The position numbers and the translations under genes were made by a program. A stretch of DNA of 64,000 nt from Wenyingzhuangia heitensis. GTDB taxonomy: Bacteria; Bacteroidota; Bacteroidia; Flavobacteriales; Flavobacteriaceae. The stretch spans positions 62,001 to 126,000 of the forward strand of contig NZ_JAASQL010000003.1 of NCBI RefSeq assembly GCF_011762155.1, in the 5' to 3' direction. Under the pieces are notes generated by a model that was given only the letters and a program-made list of their open reading frames with translations, was not told the DNA's origin and did no database searches. Shown one piece after another: positions 38,847 to 48,447 of this stretch. The first letter of the stretch is position 1. Each line of letters opens with the position of its first letter.

Positions 38847-40445
38847 ATGAATTTTTTAAAATTTATTTTTCCTTTTTTTCTCTTCATTTTGATAACCACA
38901 TCAAATTGGGGACAACAAAAAACATCCTCATTTATTCTTAATGATAGTTTAAATGTGAATTTTACAATAAAAGAAATTCATACTATTGAAGATTTAAACC
39001 AAACCTTAAACAATAAAGGATACTATTTTTATACCTCTGAACTTATTCAAAAAGATAGTATTGATACATATAACATATCCTTAGGTAGAAAAACATCTAT
39101 TCTTAAAATTAAAAACACTTCTAATTTTATTAAAAATATTTTAAAAACTAAAAAGGAATATAATTATGTAAGTCCGAACAATTTAAACATCTGGTTAAAA
39201 CAAATAACAAATGAGTTTGACAAAGAAGGAGAGAATTTTACAGAAATCGAATTAAAAAATCAACAATTTCAAAACGACACTCTTTACTGTGATTTACAAT
39301 TAAAGGAGTCCAATAAAAGATTTATTAACAAAACCATCATAAAAGGATACAATCGTTTTTCTAAACGTTTCTTAAAATACTACATAAAGTCTAGAAAACC
39401 CTTCAGCAAAGAATTACTAGAAGAAACTGAACAAAAAATAAACCAACTAACATTTGTACAAAACAAACAAAAGCCAGCAGTACTATTTACCAAAGATTCC
39501 ACTTACCTTTATTTGTATTTAGAAAAAATAAAAGCCAACAAACTAGATGCCTTAATAGGATTTAGTAATCAAGAAGGGCAAGATAAAATTCAGTTTAACG
39601 GTTATATAGATCTATCCTTAACCAACACACTACACAAAGGAGAAACGTTTGCTTTTAAATGGAACAACTCAGGTCAAGATCAACAGGAAATTGATTTAAA
39701 CATAGATAATCCCTATATTTTTAACACCCCCATAAACTTAGGGTATCAGTTAAATATATTTAGACAAGACAGCACCTTTGTAAACACCAAGCAATTTTTT
39801 AACCTAAGCTACAGACCTCATTTTAAACATTTGCTTCGTTCTTATTACTCTACAGAAACATCTACCACTATTACCAATATAACTAACAATACAGAATACA
39901 AAAAAAACTTTATAGGGTTAGGCTACGAATACAAAGTATTAAACAAATGGAAAATTCCTAAAGTAAAAATTGAATTTGAAATTGCTTACGGAAATAAAAA
40001 AACAACTGAAGCTACACAACAACAAACTTTTAAAAGTGATATTATTTACAATATAGAAATTTCTCCCAGCAATCATTTTTACATACAGAACAGAAATGCT
40101 TATTTGCGATCTAACAACATATCTAACAACGAACTCTACAGAATTGGAGGTGCCACTACTATGCGTGGTTTTTTAGAACAAAGCATTTTATCTCACCTAT
40201 ACAACTATGCTAATTTTGAATACAGGTACTTTAACAACCCTATTAGTTATTTATACGCATTTACAGATGTTGGTCAGTTTAGAAATTCATCAAACAAAAA
40301 CAATCTAGTAAGTTTAGGATTAGGGTATACATTAGGAACCCCCTCTGGATTATTAAAAATTAGTTATGCTGTTGGAAAAAACCAAGACACAACTTTTAAC
40401 TTAAGTAATGGATTATTTCACATAAACTTTGTAACTATTTTTTAA
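38847..40445 (+). CDS. Omp85/BamA-type outer membrane protein
   Basis: A 532-residue protein from ATG 38847; the frame opens 12 codons earlier at a TTG that would spoil the signal peptide. A signal peptide (FLKFIFPFFLFILITTSNWGQ) is followed by a periplasmic region of about 200 residues and a beta-barrel rich in alternating aromatic strands. The end has SLGLGYTLGTPSGLLKISYAVGK and finishes in Phe, as in Omp85 barrels. It is shorter than BamA and seems to have only one or two POTRA-like units, so a TamA-like or lipid-delivery role is possible. Divergent from rpsL. Confidence 0.75.
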   Translation: MNFLKFIFPFFLFILITTSNWGQQKTSSFILNDSLNVNFTIKEIHTIEDLNQTLNNKGYYFYTSELIQKDSIDTYNISLGRKTSILKIKNTSNFIKNILKTKKEYNYVSPNNLNIWLKQITNEFDKEGENFTEIELKNQQFQNDTLYCDLQLKESNKRFINKTIIKGYNRFSKRFLKYYIKSRKPFSKELLEETEQKINQLTFVQNKQKPAVLFTKDSTYLYLYLEKIKANKLDALIGFSNQEGQDKIQFNGYIDLSLTNTLHKGETFAFKWNNSGQDQQEIDLNIDNPYIFNTPINLGYQLNIFRQDSTFVNTKQFFNLSYRPHFKHLLRSYYSTETSTTITNITNNTEYKKNFIGLGYEYKVLNKWKIPKVKIEFEIAYGNKKTTEATQQQTFKSDIIYNIEISPSNHFYIQNRNAYLRSNNISNNELYRIGGATTMRGFLEQSILSHLYNYANFEYRYFNNPISYLYAFTDVGQFRNSSNKNNLVSLGLGYTLGTPSGLLKISYAVGKNQDTTFNLSNGLFHINFVTIF

Positions 40446-40490
40446 ATTTATGAGGTTACAAAAAATCACATATTCTTAAAATCAAAATAG

Positions 40491-40500
40491 TACATTTGCA
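40491..40500 (+). promoter_or_regulatory. Extended -7 element immediately before rlmB
   Basis: TACATTTGCA matches TAnnTTTG plus CA and ends 2 bp before the rlmB ATG. If used, the transcript would start at or within a base or two of the start codon, i.e. leaderless. Confidence 0.5.
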
Positions 40501-40502
40501 CC

Positions 40503-41246
40503 ATGGAAAAACAAACTTCAAAAATATTCGGTATTAGAGCAATCATAGAAGCAATTAACGCTGGAAACTCTATCGACAAAGTTTTTTTACAAAAAGACGT
40601 AAACGGTCCTTTAATGATTGAATTGAAACAATTAATTAAAGAAAAAAATATAACATCTAGTATTGTACCTGTTGAAAAGCTAGATCGTATGTCTAGAGAC
40701 AACAATCATCAAGGTGCTGGTGCCTTAATTGCTCCCGTTCCTTTTTACGATCTTGATACTCTTATTACAGCCACTATAGAAAAAGGAGAAACACCTTTAT
40801 TTATCTTATTAGATCAAATATCTGATGTTCGTAATTTTGGAGCTATTATTCGTACTGCAGAATGTACAGGTGTACACGGAATTATTATTCCAAAAACAGG
40901 AAACGCTCCTATTAATGGAGAAACCGTAAAAACATCGGCTGGTGCTGCTTTTAATGTACCTGTTTGTAAAGTAGACCATATTAAAGATGCTATTTTTATG
41001 CTACAAGCCGCAGACATTAAAATTGTTTGTGCTACCGAAAAAACAGAAGATACTATTTTTGATGTTAATTTTAATCAGCCTACAGCCATCGTAATGGGAT
41101 CTGAGGACAGAGGAATTAATCCTTCTATTTTAAAAATTGCTGACACAAAAGCAAAATTACCTTTGTTAGGAAAAATTGGTTCTTTAAATGTATCCGTAGC
41201 TTGTGGTGCATTTTTATATGAAACCGTAAGACAGAGAATGTCTTAA
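40503..41246 (+). CDS. rlmB: 23S rRNA (guanosine-2'-O-)-methyltransferase RlmB-like (SPOUT/TrmH family)
   Basis: A 247-residue SPOUT methyltransferase. The N-terminal substrate domain begins KIFGIRAIIEAINAG, as in RlmB. The knotted SAM-binding domain has VRNFGAIIRTAECTG, VMGSEDRGI and LGKIGSLNVSVACGAFLYE, the three TrmH motifs. RlmB methylates G2251 of 23S rRNA in E. coli; another TrmH paralogue function is possible. In an apparent operon with the PhnA-like gene. Confidence 0.9.
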   Translation: MEKQTSKIFGIRAIIEAINAGNSIDKVFLQKDVNGPLMIELKQLIKEKNITSSIVPVEKLDRMSRDNNHQGAGALIAPVPFYDLDTLITATIEKGETPLFILLDQISDVRNFGAIIRTAECTGVHGIIIPKTGNAPINGETVKTSAGAAFNVPVCKVDHIKDAIFMLQAADIKIVCATEKTEDTIFDVNFNQPTAIVMGSEDRGINPSILKIADTKAKLPLLGKIGSLNVSVACGAFLYETVRQRMS

Positions 41247-41275
41247 TTGATTATTGACAATTATAAAATTTAAAA

Positions 41276-41875
41276 ATGAATATTAGAGAAGAATTAGAAA
41301 ACAGAAGCGGAAATAAATGCGAGCTATGTACAGCTACAGGAAACTTAAACGATATTAGATTAAAACCAAGCTTAACAGACACATTAGACACAAATATTTT
41401 AGTGTGTGATACTTGTAAAGATCAAATAGAGAATCCTGAAAACATAGATGCAAATCACTGGAGATGTTTAAATGATTCTATGTGGAGCGAACATAAAGCT
41501 GTGCAAATTACAGCTTGGAGAATGTTAAATAGGTTAAAAGGTGAAGGATGGCCACAAGACCTAATTGATATGATGTATTTTGAAGATACAGACTTACGCT
41601 TTGCTGAAGCTACAGGAGATCATTTAAGTGATGATGAAAAAATTATCCATAGAGATTCTAACGGAGCTATTTTAGAAAACGGAGACACCATTACTTTAAT
41701 TAAAGATTTAGATGTTAAAGGAGGTGGAAACTTTACTGCAAAAAGAGGTACTGCTGTAAGAAACATTTCTTTAGTACACGACAATGCAGAACATATTGAA
41801 GGACGTGTAGAAGGAACACATATTGTAATTTTAACCAAATTTGTTAAAAAAGCAAATGCTCCTCAACAGTCTTAA
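41276..41875 (+). CDS. PhnA (YjdM)-like zinc-ribbon protein
   Basis: A 199-residue protein. The N-terminal zinc ribbon has Cys15, Cys18, Cys44 and Cys47 (CELC...CDTC). A middle helical region holds WSEHKAVQITAWRMLNRLKGEGWPQDLIDMMY, and the C-terminal domain reads DSNGAILENGDTITLIKDLDVKGGGNFTAKRGT, the SH3-like PhnA domain. Despite the name, PhnA/YjdM proteins are not shown to break phosphonates generally; no phn genes are nearby. Thirty bp after rlmB. Confidence 0.85.
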   Translation: MNIREELENRSGNKCELCTATGNLNDIRLKPSLTDTLDTNILVCDTCKDQIENPENIDANHWRCLNDSMWSEHKAVQITAWRMLNRLKGEGWPQDLIDMMYFEDTDLRFAEATGDHLSDDEKIIHRDSNGAILENGDTITLIKDLDVKGGGNFTAKRGTAVRNISLVHDNAEHIEGRVEGTHIVILTKFVKKANAPQQS

Positions 41876-41891
41876 AATCTTTTTACAAAAC

Positions 41892-41926
41892 AAAAAAGCT
41901 CGTAGATTATATCTACGAGCTTTTTT
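41892..41926. terminator. Bidirectional terminator between the PhnA-like gene and ccsBA
   Basis: A 16-bp perfect stem (AAAAAAGCTCGTAGAT / ATCTACGAGCTTTTTT) with a 3-nt loop lies between two convergent genes. Confidence 0.92.
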
Positions 41927-41927
41927 G

Positions 41928-44900
41928 TTATTTAACATTTTTAAGCTGTCTATTTTTATAGTAAGCAACTAATGAAATTAAAATCATAAGTGCCATTATT
42001 ACATATGTAAATTTTGGAATAGGTATAGGATCACCTGATGCATAACTATGCAAGCCCGTTAAATAATAATTCACCCCAAATGAAGTCATTATAATAGACC
42101 AAAAAGCAAACATACTTACCATATTTAAAACATAATCGTTTTTTAGCTTTGGAATTAAACGTAAATGTAGCACTACCGCATATACAATAATACTAATCAA
42201 TGCCCAAGTCTCCTTTGGATCCCAAGCCCAATATCTCCCCCAAGATTCATTTGCCCAAACCCCTCCTAAAAAAGTTCCTATAGAAAGAACAAACAAACCA
42301 ACAGTCATAGCTAATTCATTTAAATAGGTTAGCTCTTTTATTTTTATATTAATTCTATCTTTATTTTGGTTTGTTCTTACCATCATTAAAAGTAAAGCCA
42401 TCATACCTAAAACAGCAGACAAAGCTAACGGTGCATAACTGCTTACAATAGTAGCCACGTGTACTTTTAGCCAATAAGATTTTAGCACAGGCATTAAGTT
42501 GGTTATTTCTGGGCTTAACCAATCTAGATAACTTACAAACAATAATGCACCTGTAAATATGGTGGCTAGTGGCAATGCAAAATCAGATTTTTTATTAATA
42601 ACCAAACCACACAACAACAATACCCAAGCTACAAAAACCAACATTTCATACCCATTACTCCACGGTGCATGTTGCGCTATATACCAGCGTAAAATTATAT
42701 TGGCAGCAAACAACAAAAAACCTAACCAAACCAAGCTTACAATTCCTTTCCACGAATAATGAATTACTTTATGATGGGTAAAAACACGTACGACTGCAAA
42801 AATTAACAAAACAAAACCAAGGCTAAAAAATAACTGAAACAGCCAAAAATTTAAATTCAGCTTATTGTATAGTAATTCTGCGTTAATTCTTTTTTGAGAA
42901 GGAATAATCTCTTTTCCTAACACTTGTTGATATGTACTGATGTAAGCCAAATCTTTTTCGGCAGCTTCCCAATTTTTTAAGGTTAAATTTTTAAAATAAT
43001 TGACAATTACACTTTTTGCAAACTGAGCATCCTCATTTGGAAAATCTTTAAAATGATGTGTATAAGTAAACCAAGTATCATTGGTATCTAACTTGTTCGG
43101 AAATATTTTTAAATAACTCCCAATAAACAAATTGTATAAAATATTAAATCGTTCGTCAATTTTTAAAATCTCTTTATCAAATTCCGATCTTTCTGCTGGC
43201 TTTTTCTGATTTGCTTGTTCTACATTTTTAGACAACATATAACTACCATCATCTTGTAATAAATCTCTAAAAGCAACGGTCTTAAATTCTGAAATACTTA
43301 AGTTCTTAAAAACATCTTTGGTCTTTTTTACATCTACCTTAATAATTGGAATATTCTGACTTACTTCTGATGCCATTTGCAAAGCCAAAAACACCTGACT
43401 CGCGTTTAACTTTTTAACAACTCCATTCTCTCTATACTTGTAATACGTTTTTCCTGATATTTTTCTTAGAAATTCTGAAGCTAAAGTTCCAATGGGTTTT
43501 ATTCTTCCATCTAAATCTTGAACCAATAATTTTTCAAACTTTTTAGAATGATTGTTATCCATAGAAACCGCTACAAAGTTTGCTACATTTTTATCTAAAG
43601 GCACCGATTGTGTATGCCCTAAAAAAGATGAAAATAATGCAATAAACAGAATACAAACTTTTAACGATTCTAACTTTTTCATTTTATTCAAAATTGTTCT
43701 AAATCTAGTCCCTTTGCCAAACAAAGTAAAAAACATCCCTAAACCCATTAATAAATATCCTAAGTAAGTTAGATTAGTTCCTATAGCATCATGATTTACA
43801 GACAACACCGTTCCTTTCTCATCAGTATCATAGCTTGCCTGAAAAAAACGATAGCCTTTATAATCCAATACATTGTTCATAAAAATTCTAAAAGGAATCA
43901 CCTTATCCCCATCTAATACAGAAACCTCACTCGCATAAGCGGCAGGACTTGTAGAACCAGGATAACGATCTAACTGAAAATCATTTAATTTGATAGAAAA
44001 CGGCAACTTAATTTCTTTAGAACCGTAGAAAACATCTATATGAGTTCCTTTTAAATTAACACTGTAAGGCTCTGGTGCAAATCCTTCACGATACAACAAA
44101 GAAACCTCTATTTGTTGATCTCCTGAGCTTGCCAACAACAATAAAACATCGTCTTTATTCTTGTCATTCTCTTTAGATCCTTTTTTTGTTCCCGACACAA
44201 AAGCTACTTTCCCTTTTGGATGAAAAGCCAAAGGCACAATAGATAAATTCTGAAATCTATACAATGTACTTAAATGCATTTTACCCCAAGTATTACTTTC
44301 TATTTTTCCAGCATCTTGCGAAGCCATGATAAAATAATCTAACTGACTAGGTGCTTTTATTTTAAACTCTTCTTTTTGATAAACAATATTAATTACATTC
44401 TTTTCATCTGTATTCAACCCTATTTTATACGCTTCTTTTCCTACAGATCTAATTTCACCTTCTTTTAAAAAAATTGTTTTTCGTCCATCTCCTACAGAAA
44501 CTACCAACTCTAAAATTGGTTTACCAACTACTGAATCTACCACTATTTTTGACGTTGCATCTGGAATGTAATTCACATATTCTAACGCTACAGGAGTATT
44601 ATTATAATCTGTAGACAAATAAAAAGAATTGCCTTTTGCGTGAGAAAAAGATGCCTTTTTTTGAACAACTTTAGTTTGTCCATTATGGTGTAATTTTATT
44701 GTCACATAATTATTAGTAGACAATACAGTGTTGGTTTGTTTTCCTTCTCTAACTCTTAACACACCTCCATAGGAACAATACCTGGTAACAGCCGCTCCTA
44801 CCATAATAAGAACAAATGCTAAATGAAACATTAACACCGCCCACTTTTCTTTCTTTAACAATTTGTATTTAAAAATATTAAAGACAAAACTTACAGTCAT

Positions 44901-45068
44901 TAACAACATAATCATCTCAAACCACCAAGCATCATAAACCAATACCCAGGCAGTTGCGGTACCATAATCATTTTCTACAAAAGTAGCTACTGCCATAGAT
45001 ACAGCAAAGGTTACTAGTGATAAGACCGCTAATGCAGGAGAAGCAAAAATTCTATATAAAATTTTCAT
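41928..45068 (-). CDS. CcsBA cytochrome c biogenesis protein (fused ResB and CcsA/ResC)
   Basis: A 1046-residue system II cytochrome c synthetase that exports haem and attaches it to CxxCH motifs. Roughly residues 1-460 are the ResB-like part (membrane helices at about 12-30, 50-70 and 75-95, large periplasmic domain, then a helix near 435). After a linker the CcsA part has about eight helices and the haem-binding WWD segment ESWGRYWAWDPKETWALIS, with conserved external histidines. It is the third gene of nrfH-nrfA-ccsBA, 83 bp after nrfA, so it probably matures these multihaem proteins. NrfA haem 1 (CWTCK) normally needs a dedicated CcsA-type protein, for which this is a good candidate. Confidence 0.92.
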   Translation of the reverse strand: MKILYRIFASPALAVLSLVTFAVSMAVATFVENDYGTATAWVLVYDAWWFEMIMLLMTVSFVFNIFKYKLLKKEKWAVLMFHLAFVLIMVGAAVTRYCSYGGVLRVREGKQTNTVLSTNNYVTIKLHHNGQTKVVQKKASFSHAKGNSFYLSTDYNNTPVALEYVNYIPDATSKIVVDSVVGKPILELVVSVGDGRKTIFLKEGEIRSVGKEAYKIGLNTDEKNVINIVYQKEEFKIKAPSQLDYFIMASQDAGKIESNTWGKMHLSTLYRFQNLSIVPLAFHPKGKVAFVSGTKKGSKENDKNKDDVLLLLASSGDQQIEVSLLYREGFAPEPYSVNLKGTHIDVFYGSKEIKLPFSIKLNDFQLDRYPGSTSPAAYASEVSVLDGDKVIPFRIFMNNVLDYKGYRFFQASYDTDEKGTVLSVNHDAIGTNLTYLGYLLMGLGMFFTLFGKGTRFRTILNKMKKLESLKVCILFIALFSSFLGHTQSVPLDKNVANFVAVSMDNNHSKKFEKLLVQDLDGRIKPIGTLASEFLRKISGKTYYKYRENGVVKKLNASQVFLALQMASEVSQNIPIIKVDVKKTKDVFKNLSISEFKTVAFRDLLQDDGSYMLSKNVEQANQKKPAERSEFDKEILKIDERFNILYNLFIGSYLKIFPNKLDTNDTWFTYTHHFKDFPNEDAQFAKSVIVNYFKNLTLKNWEAAEKDLAYISTYQQVLGKEIIPSQKRINAELLYNKLNLNFWLFQLFFSLGFVLLIFAVVRVFTHHKVIHYSWKGIVSLVWLGFLLFAANIILRWYIAQHAPWSNGYEMLVFVAWVLLLCGLVINKKSDFALPLATIFTGALLFVSYLDWLSPEITNLMPVLKSYWLKVHVATIVSSYAPLALSAVLGMMALLLMMVRTNQNKDRINIKIKELTYLNELAMTVGLFVLSIGTFLGGVWANESWGRYWAWDPKETWALISIIVYAVVLHLRLIPKLKNDYVLNMVSMFAFWSIIMTSFGVNYYLTGLHSYASGDPIPIPKFTYVIMALMILISLVAYYKNRQLKNVK

Positions 45069-45151
45069 AGCGTTTACTTTTTAAATAAGTAAAGACACAA
45101 CAGGTATATTACCTTATGTGCCTTTACCGTAAATTATAGATTTAGTTTAGT

Positions 45152-46639
45152 TTATTCTATCGTTATTTCAGGATAATTAGCTTCACGCTCTTTAGCCTCT
45201 TTTAACCATTTTGGTAATAAAGTCTTTTTAAACTCTTCTTTTTCTAAGTGAAGCTGTTTCATGTCTAGACCAATATAAGCTTGTGCTTTTTCTTTAGAAG
45301 AAATATCTGGCATATCTACAGGTTTGTTATATCCTAAATCGGCCAACAACCTTGCTAACTTTACACGACCTTCTTGCACAACATCTAACCCAGAACTTAT
45401 AACTCTTGCAATCTCTACAGGTGAGTGAAAAGAAGCTCCATGAGAAGCCGCAGCATAATCCCATCTCCATTGAGCATGACGAATATCCATTAAAATATCT
45501 TTCATTTGAAGATCTGTTGCTCCCAAATCCCACGCTTTTTTAGCTTCTATATGTGCTTTTACCAAAAAGTCTTCTAATTTCAATCTACTTTCTGTAGATT
45601 TTTGTTGACGTTCATAAACATTCTCTATCAACTTATCTTTATCTTCTCTATGACATACCTGACATGAATTTGCCACATTGTTTAAAGGAGATTGAATATG
45701 ATGATCTGTATATTTTTGCCCTCCCTCACTCTTGTATGGCATGTGACAATCTGCACAAGAAACTCCTCTATCTGCATGCACTCCTGTTAAATATGTTTCA
45801 TAGCCAGGATGTTGAGCTTTTAACATAGGTGTTTTACTTAATTTATGAGTCCAATCAGAAAATTCAATCTCATCATAATACTTTTCCATGTCTTCTACAG
45901 ACATTCCATTTTTCCAAGGAAACGTTAAATAAGGAACTCCTTCTTTTCCAGGTTTCTTTTTATCAAAATAATATTCTACGTGACATTGTGCACACACCAA
46001 AGATCTCATTTCTTGATGAGAAGCTTTGTTAATGTCTTTCCCCATTGCTTTAAATCCTTCTATTAAAGCAGGTCTTGTTATGGTTAATTTCATTGTTTTA
46101 GAATCGTGACAATCTGCACATCCAATAGGATTTACAACTTCAGCACCTTTATCTGCCCATTTACCAGAGTAAAACTCAGTCACTCCTTTTTCATTCATTA
46201 AACGAGGTACATCAGGTCCCTTACAAGTCCAACACGTAGCGGGCATAGGTCCATCTCCCTCTCCTTTTGGACCACCTGTTCTTAAAGAGTTTCTAATATC
46301 TTTTACCGCATTCATATGTCCTCCTCCCTGATTGTAATCTTTAGAAAAACCATATCCAGCCCAAAGCACTACCAATCTTGGATCCTCTTCTAACATATCT
46401 CTTTTTGCAGAACCTCCTTGAAAAGAAGCAAAAGTAGTATCTGCTGTTTTTATATAAGATTGATATTCTGCTGGAAAATTTTCTCCCCAAACTTCATTCC
46501 TCGGCTCATTTTCATTAATTTTTACTTTAGGCAGATACTTGTATTTTGCTTCATTTTTTCTATTAATGATGCTTGAGGCCAACAACCCCAACAAAAACAC
46601 AAATACTGCTGTTAAAGCAAATAGTACCTTATTTTTCAT
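45152..46639 (-). CDS. nrfA: Cytochrome c552 nitrite reductase (ammonia-forming)
   Basis: A 495-residue periplasmic pentahaem enzyme that reduces nitrite to ammonium with six electrons. Five haem-binding motifs are visible: the lysine-ligated catalytic CWTCK (136-140), then CADCH (174-178), CAQCH (216-220), CADCH (295-299) and CQVCH (326-330). An N-terminal uncleaved-type hydrophobic segment (residues 4-22) precedes the mature part. It lies 36 bp after nrfH. Confidence 0.97.
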   Translation of the reverse strand: MKNKVLFALTAVFVFLLGLLASSIINRKNEAKYKYLPKVKINENEPRNEVWGENFPAEYQSYIKTADTTFASFQGGSAKRDMLEEDPRLVVLWAGYGFSKDYNQGGGHMNAVKDIRNSLRTGGPKGEGDGPMPATCWTCKGPDVPRLMNEKGVTEFYSGKWADKGAEVVNPIGCADCHDSKTMKLTITRPALIEGFKAMGKDINKASHQEMRSLVCAQCHVEYYFDKKKPGKEGVPYLTFPWKNGMSVEDMEKYYDEIEFSDWTHKLSKTPMLKAQHPGYETYLTGVHADRGVSCADCHMPYKSEGGQKYTDHHIQSPLNNVANSCQVCHREDKDKLIENVYERQQKSTESRLKLEDFLVKAHIEAKKAWDLGATDLQMKDILMDIRHAQWRWDYAAASHGASFHSPVEIARVISSGLDVVQEGRVKLARLLADLGYNKPVDMPDISSKEKAQAYIGLDMKQLHLEKEEFKKTLLPKWLKEAKEREANYPEITIE

Positions 46640-46675
46640 TTGTATAGTTTTTAGTTTACGTTTTTTTTGATTTGA

Positions 46676-47275
46676 TTATTCTTTATCTAACGATTTTTGC
46701 AACCATTTAGGAACTACTGTTTTTTGAGAATCTGTAGGCAAGGGTGCAATATTATATTTTACCGTAGAAATTCCATGAATTGTTCCATGAGGCACTTCTT
46801 GATGACACTCCCAACACTTTCTTTCAGTTCTATTTTTTCCATGAGTAGCTATAAAACCATCATATTTAGTTTGTGTTACCTGTTGTATATGGCATCTTAA
46901 ACAGTTATTTTGTACTACTGTTGCAGACTCAGACCTCATAAACATTACTTCTGGTTCTGCTCTTGCCGTAAAAACAGAAGCGTGAAACAATCCATCTTTT
47001 GCCTTAAAAAAATATTTATTAAATACGTTGTTGTGAGGCACATGACAATCGTTACAATTAGCCCATTCCCTGTGCGAGCTATGCATCCAAGCGTTGTAAA
47101 CAGGAACCATAACATGACAATTTACACAAGCCTTTGGATCATCGGACATATAAGACACTATAGAAGATTCTTTTGCCATAAAAGCCCCTAAACCAACAAC
47201 TATAGCTATTGATAAAACTGCTACCAACCTCCATTTTGTCTTTTTCTCAGGCAAAAACATTTTACTTTTTTCCAT
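46676..47275 (-). CDS. nrfH: Tetrahaem quinol dehydrogenase NrfH
   Basis: A 199-residue membrane-anchored NapC/NirT-type cytochrome that passes electrons from menaquinol to NrfA. One membrane helix (about residues 15-33) is followed by four haem motifs: CVNCH (50-54), CNDCH (74-78), CLRCH (125-129) and CWECH (154-158). First gene of nrfH-nrfA-ccsBA; a candidate Fnr-type site lies upstream. Confidence 0.96.
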   Translation of the reverse strand: MEKSKMFLPEKKTKWRLVAVLSIAIVVGLGAFMAKESSIVSYMSDDPKACVNCHVMVPVYNAWMHSSHREWANCNDCHVPHNNVFNKYFFKAKDGLFHASVFTARAEPEVMFMRSESATVVQNNCLRCHIQQVTQTKYDGFIATHGKNRTERKCWECHQEVPHGTIHGISTVKYNIAPLPTDSQKTVVPKWLQKSLDKE

Positions 47276-47356
47276 ATCCTTTTCTAAAGATTGTTACGCT
47301 GTAATTAGGACTTTACAATTGATTATAAATTTATAGGTTACAAAAATCAGCTTATA

Positions 47357-47368
47357 TGATATAAATCA
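47357..47368. promoter_or_regulatory. Candidate Crp/Fnr-family binding site upstream of nrfH
   Basis: TGAT-ATAA-ATCA, a perfect TGAT-N4-ATCA core with flanking A and T (ATGATATAAATCAT), lies 82 bp upstream of the nrfH start and 48 bp before the divergent RluA-family gene. The position suits oxygen- or nitrite-responsive control of nrfH-nrfA-ccsBA, but the sequence alone cannot name the regulator. Confidence 0.4.
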
Positions 47369-47400
47369 TAAAAACAAAAAATTAATAAATACTTATCTTT

Positions 47401-47410
47401 TATCTTTGCA
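47401..47410 (+). promoter_or_regulatory. -7 element of the RluA-family gene
   Basis: TATCTTTGCA fits TAnnTTTG with the CA extension and ends 5 bp before the ATG at 47416, implying a very short leader. Confidence 0.5.
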
Positions 47411-47415
47411 ATCTA

Positions 47416-48363
47416 ATGGAAATCAATCAAGAATATTTTAACAGTCAAATCCATAAGGCAACACAACCATTGCCAGGTAGCATAGCTATGCCTACACATT
47501 ACAAACTACCTGTTAAAAAAAAATATGAAGGATTATTTATTATTGATTTCTTTTTACAACTTGTACCTAGATCTACAAAAGATATTTGGTTAGAAAAAAT
47601 AAACAACCAAACCTTACTAATTAATAAAAAACCCGCTACAGAGCTAACCATTGTAAAAGGTGGAGACATTACCGAACATAGCTCTGCTCCAAAAACAGAA
47701 CCTTGGATTAACACTACTATTGAATTATTATATAGCGATGCAGACATTTTTATAATCAACAAACCTGCTCCATTACCCATGCATCCGAGCGGAAGATTTA
47801 ATAGAAACTCCTTGACGGAAATTTTAAAATTAGCTTTTCCTAAAGAGGATTTAAAAATCATTCATAGACTAGATGCTAATACTACAGGAATTGTAATTTT
47901 AGGAAGAAATAAAGAAATTGTAAAAACAATAGGAGCTCAGTTTGAAAGTAAACAAACGCAAAAAACATACTTAGCTTTAGTTGAGGGACTCCCTACAGAA
48001 GACTACTTTAACACCAACACCAAAATAGGGCTAGACAAAACTGCTGGAGGAGGTAGAGCCTCATCAGAAAACGGAATAGATGCTTTTACAGAGTTTAAAG
48101 TTTTAGAACGCAGAAAATCTTATAACCAAACACTATTAGAAGTTACCCCACATACGGGAAGAACCAATCAAATACGATTACATCTAGCTCAGTTAGAATT
48201 CCCTATTGTAGGAGATATTGGTTACAAAGATTCTAATTATTTCAAAAACCATCCACTTACCTACACCACAGATTGTTTGTTTTTACACGCATGGAAACTT
48301 AGCTTTAAACATCACAATCAAGATTTTTTAATAGAAGCTCCTTGTCCACAAAAATTTAGATAA
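47416..48363 (+). CDS. RluA-family 23S/tRNA pseudouridine synthase
   Basis: A 315-residue pseudouridine synthase. The catalytic motif HRLDANTTG (150-158) places the nucleophile at Asp153. INKPAPLPMHPSGRF, QTQKTYLALVEG and PHTGRTNQIRLHLAQLEFPIVGD are family landmarks. An N-terminal S4-like region (about 37-95) is degenerate. The 3' end of this gene is duplicated, in decayed form, 1.6 kb downstream. The exact RNA site (RluA, RluC or RluD type) is not determined. Confidence 0.9.
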   Translation: MEINQEYFNSQIHKATQPLPGSIAMPTHYKLPVKKKYEGLFIIDFFLQLVPRSTKDIWLEKINNQTLLINKKPATELTIVKGGDITEHSSAPKTEPWINTTIELLYSDADIFIINKPAPLPMHPSGRFNRNSLTEILKLAFPKEDLKIIHRLDANTTGIVILGRNKEIVKTIGAQFESKQTQKTYLALVEGLPTEDYFNTNTKIGLDKTAGGGRASSENGIDAFTEFKVLERRKSYNQTLLEVTPHTGRTNQIRLHLAQLEFPIVGDIGYKDSNYFKNHPLTYTTDCLFLHAWKLSFKHHNQDFLIEAPCPQKFR

Positions 48364-48447
48364 CTAATTTTAACCTAGCTACAATCAATATCAAAAACTT
48401 GTTCCCTTAATTTTATAAAGAGAAATTTTAGTTAAAATGATTTTGGA
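48226..48447 (+). repeat. Copy A of a ~220-bp imperfect direct repeat (3' end of the RluA-family gene plus downstream spacer)
   Basis: This stretch contains the last ~46 codons of the pseudouridine synthase gene and about 85 bp after its stop. It aligns with 49886-50118 at roughly 80% identity by eye. In this copy the coding part is intact; the similarity stops at TTTTGGAGC around 48441-48449, where different sequence begins. Confidence 0.85.

Noticed and set aside
45327-45533. Minus-strand 68-codon cysteine/serine-rich frame within nrfA
   Set aside because: It overlaps a conserved part of nrfA in another frame, with no start signal or family match.
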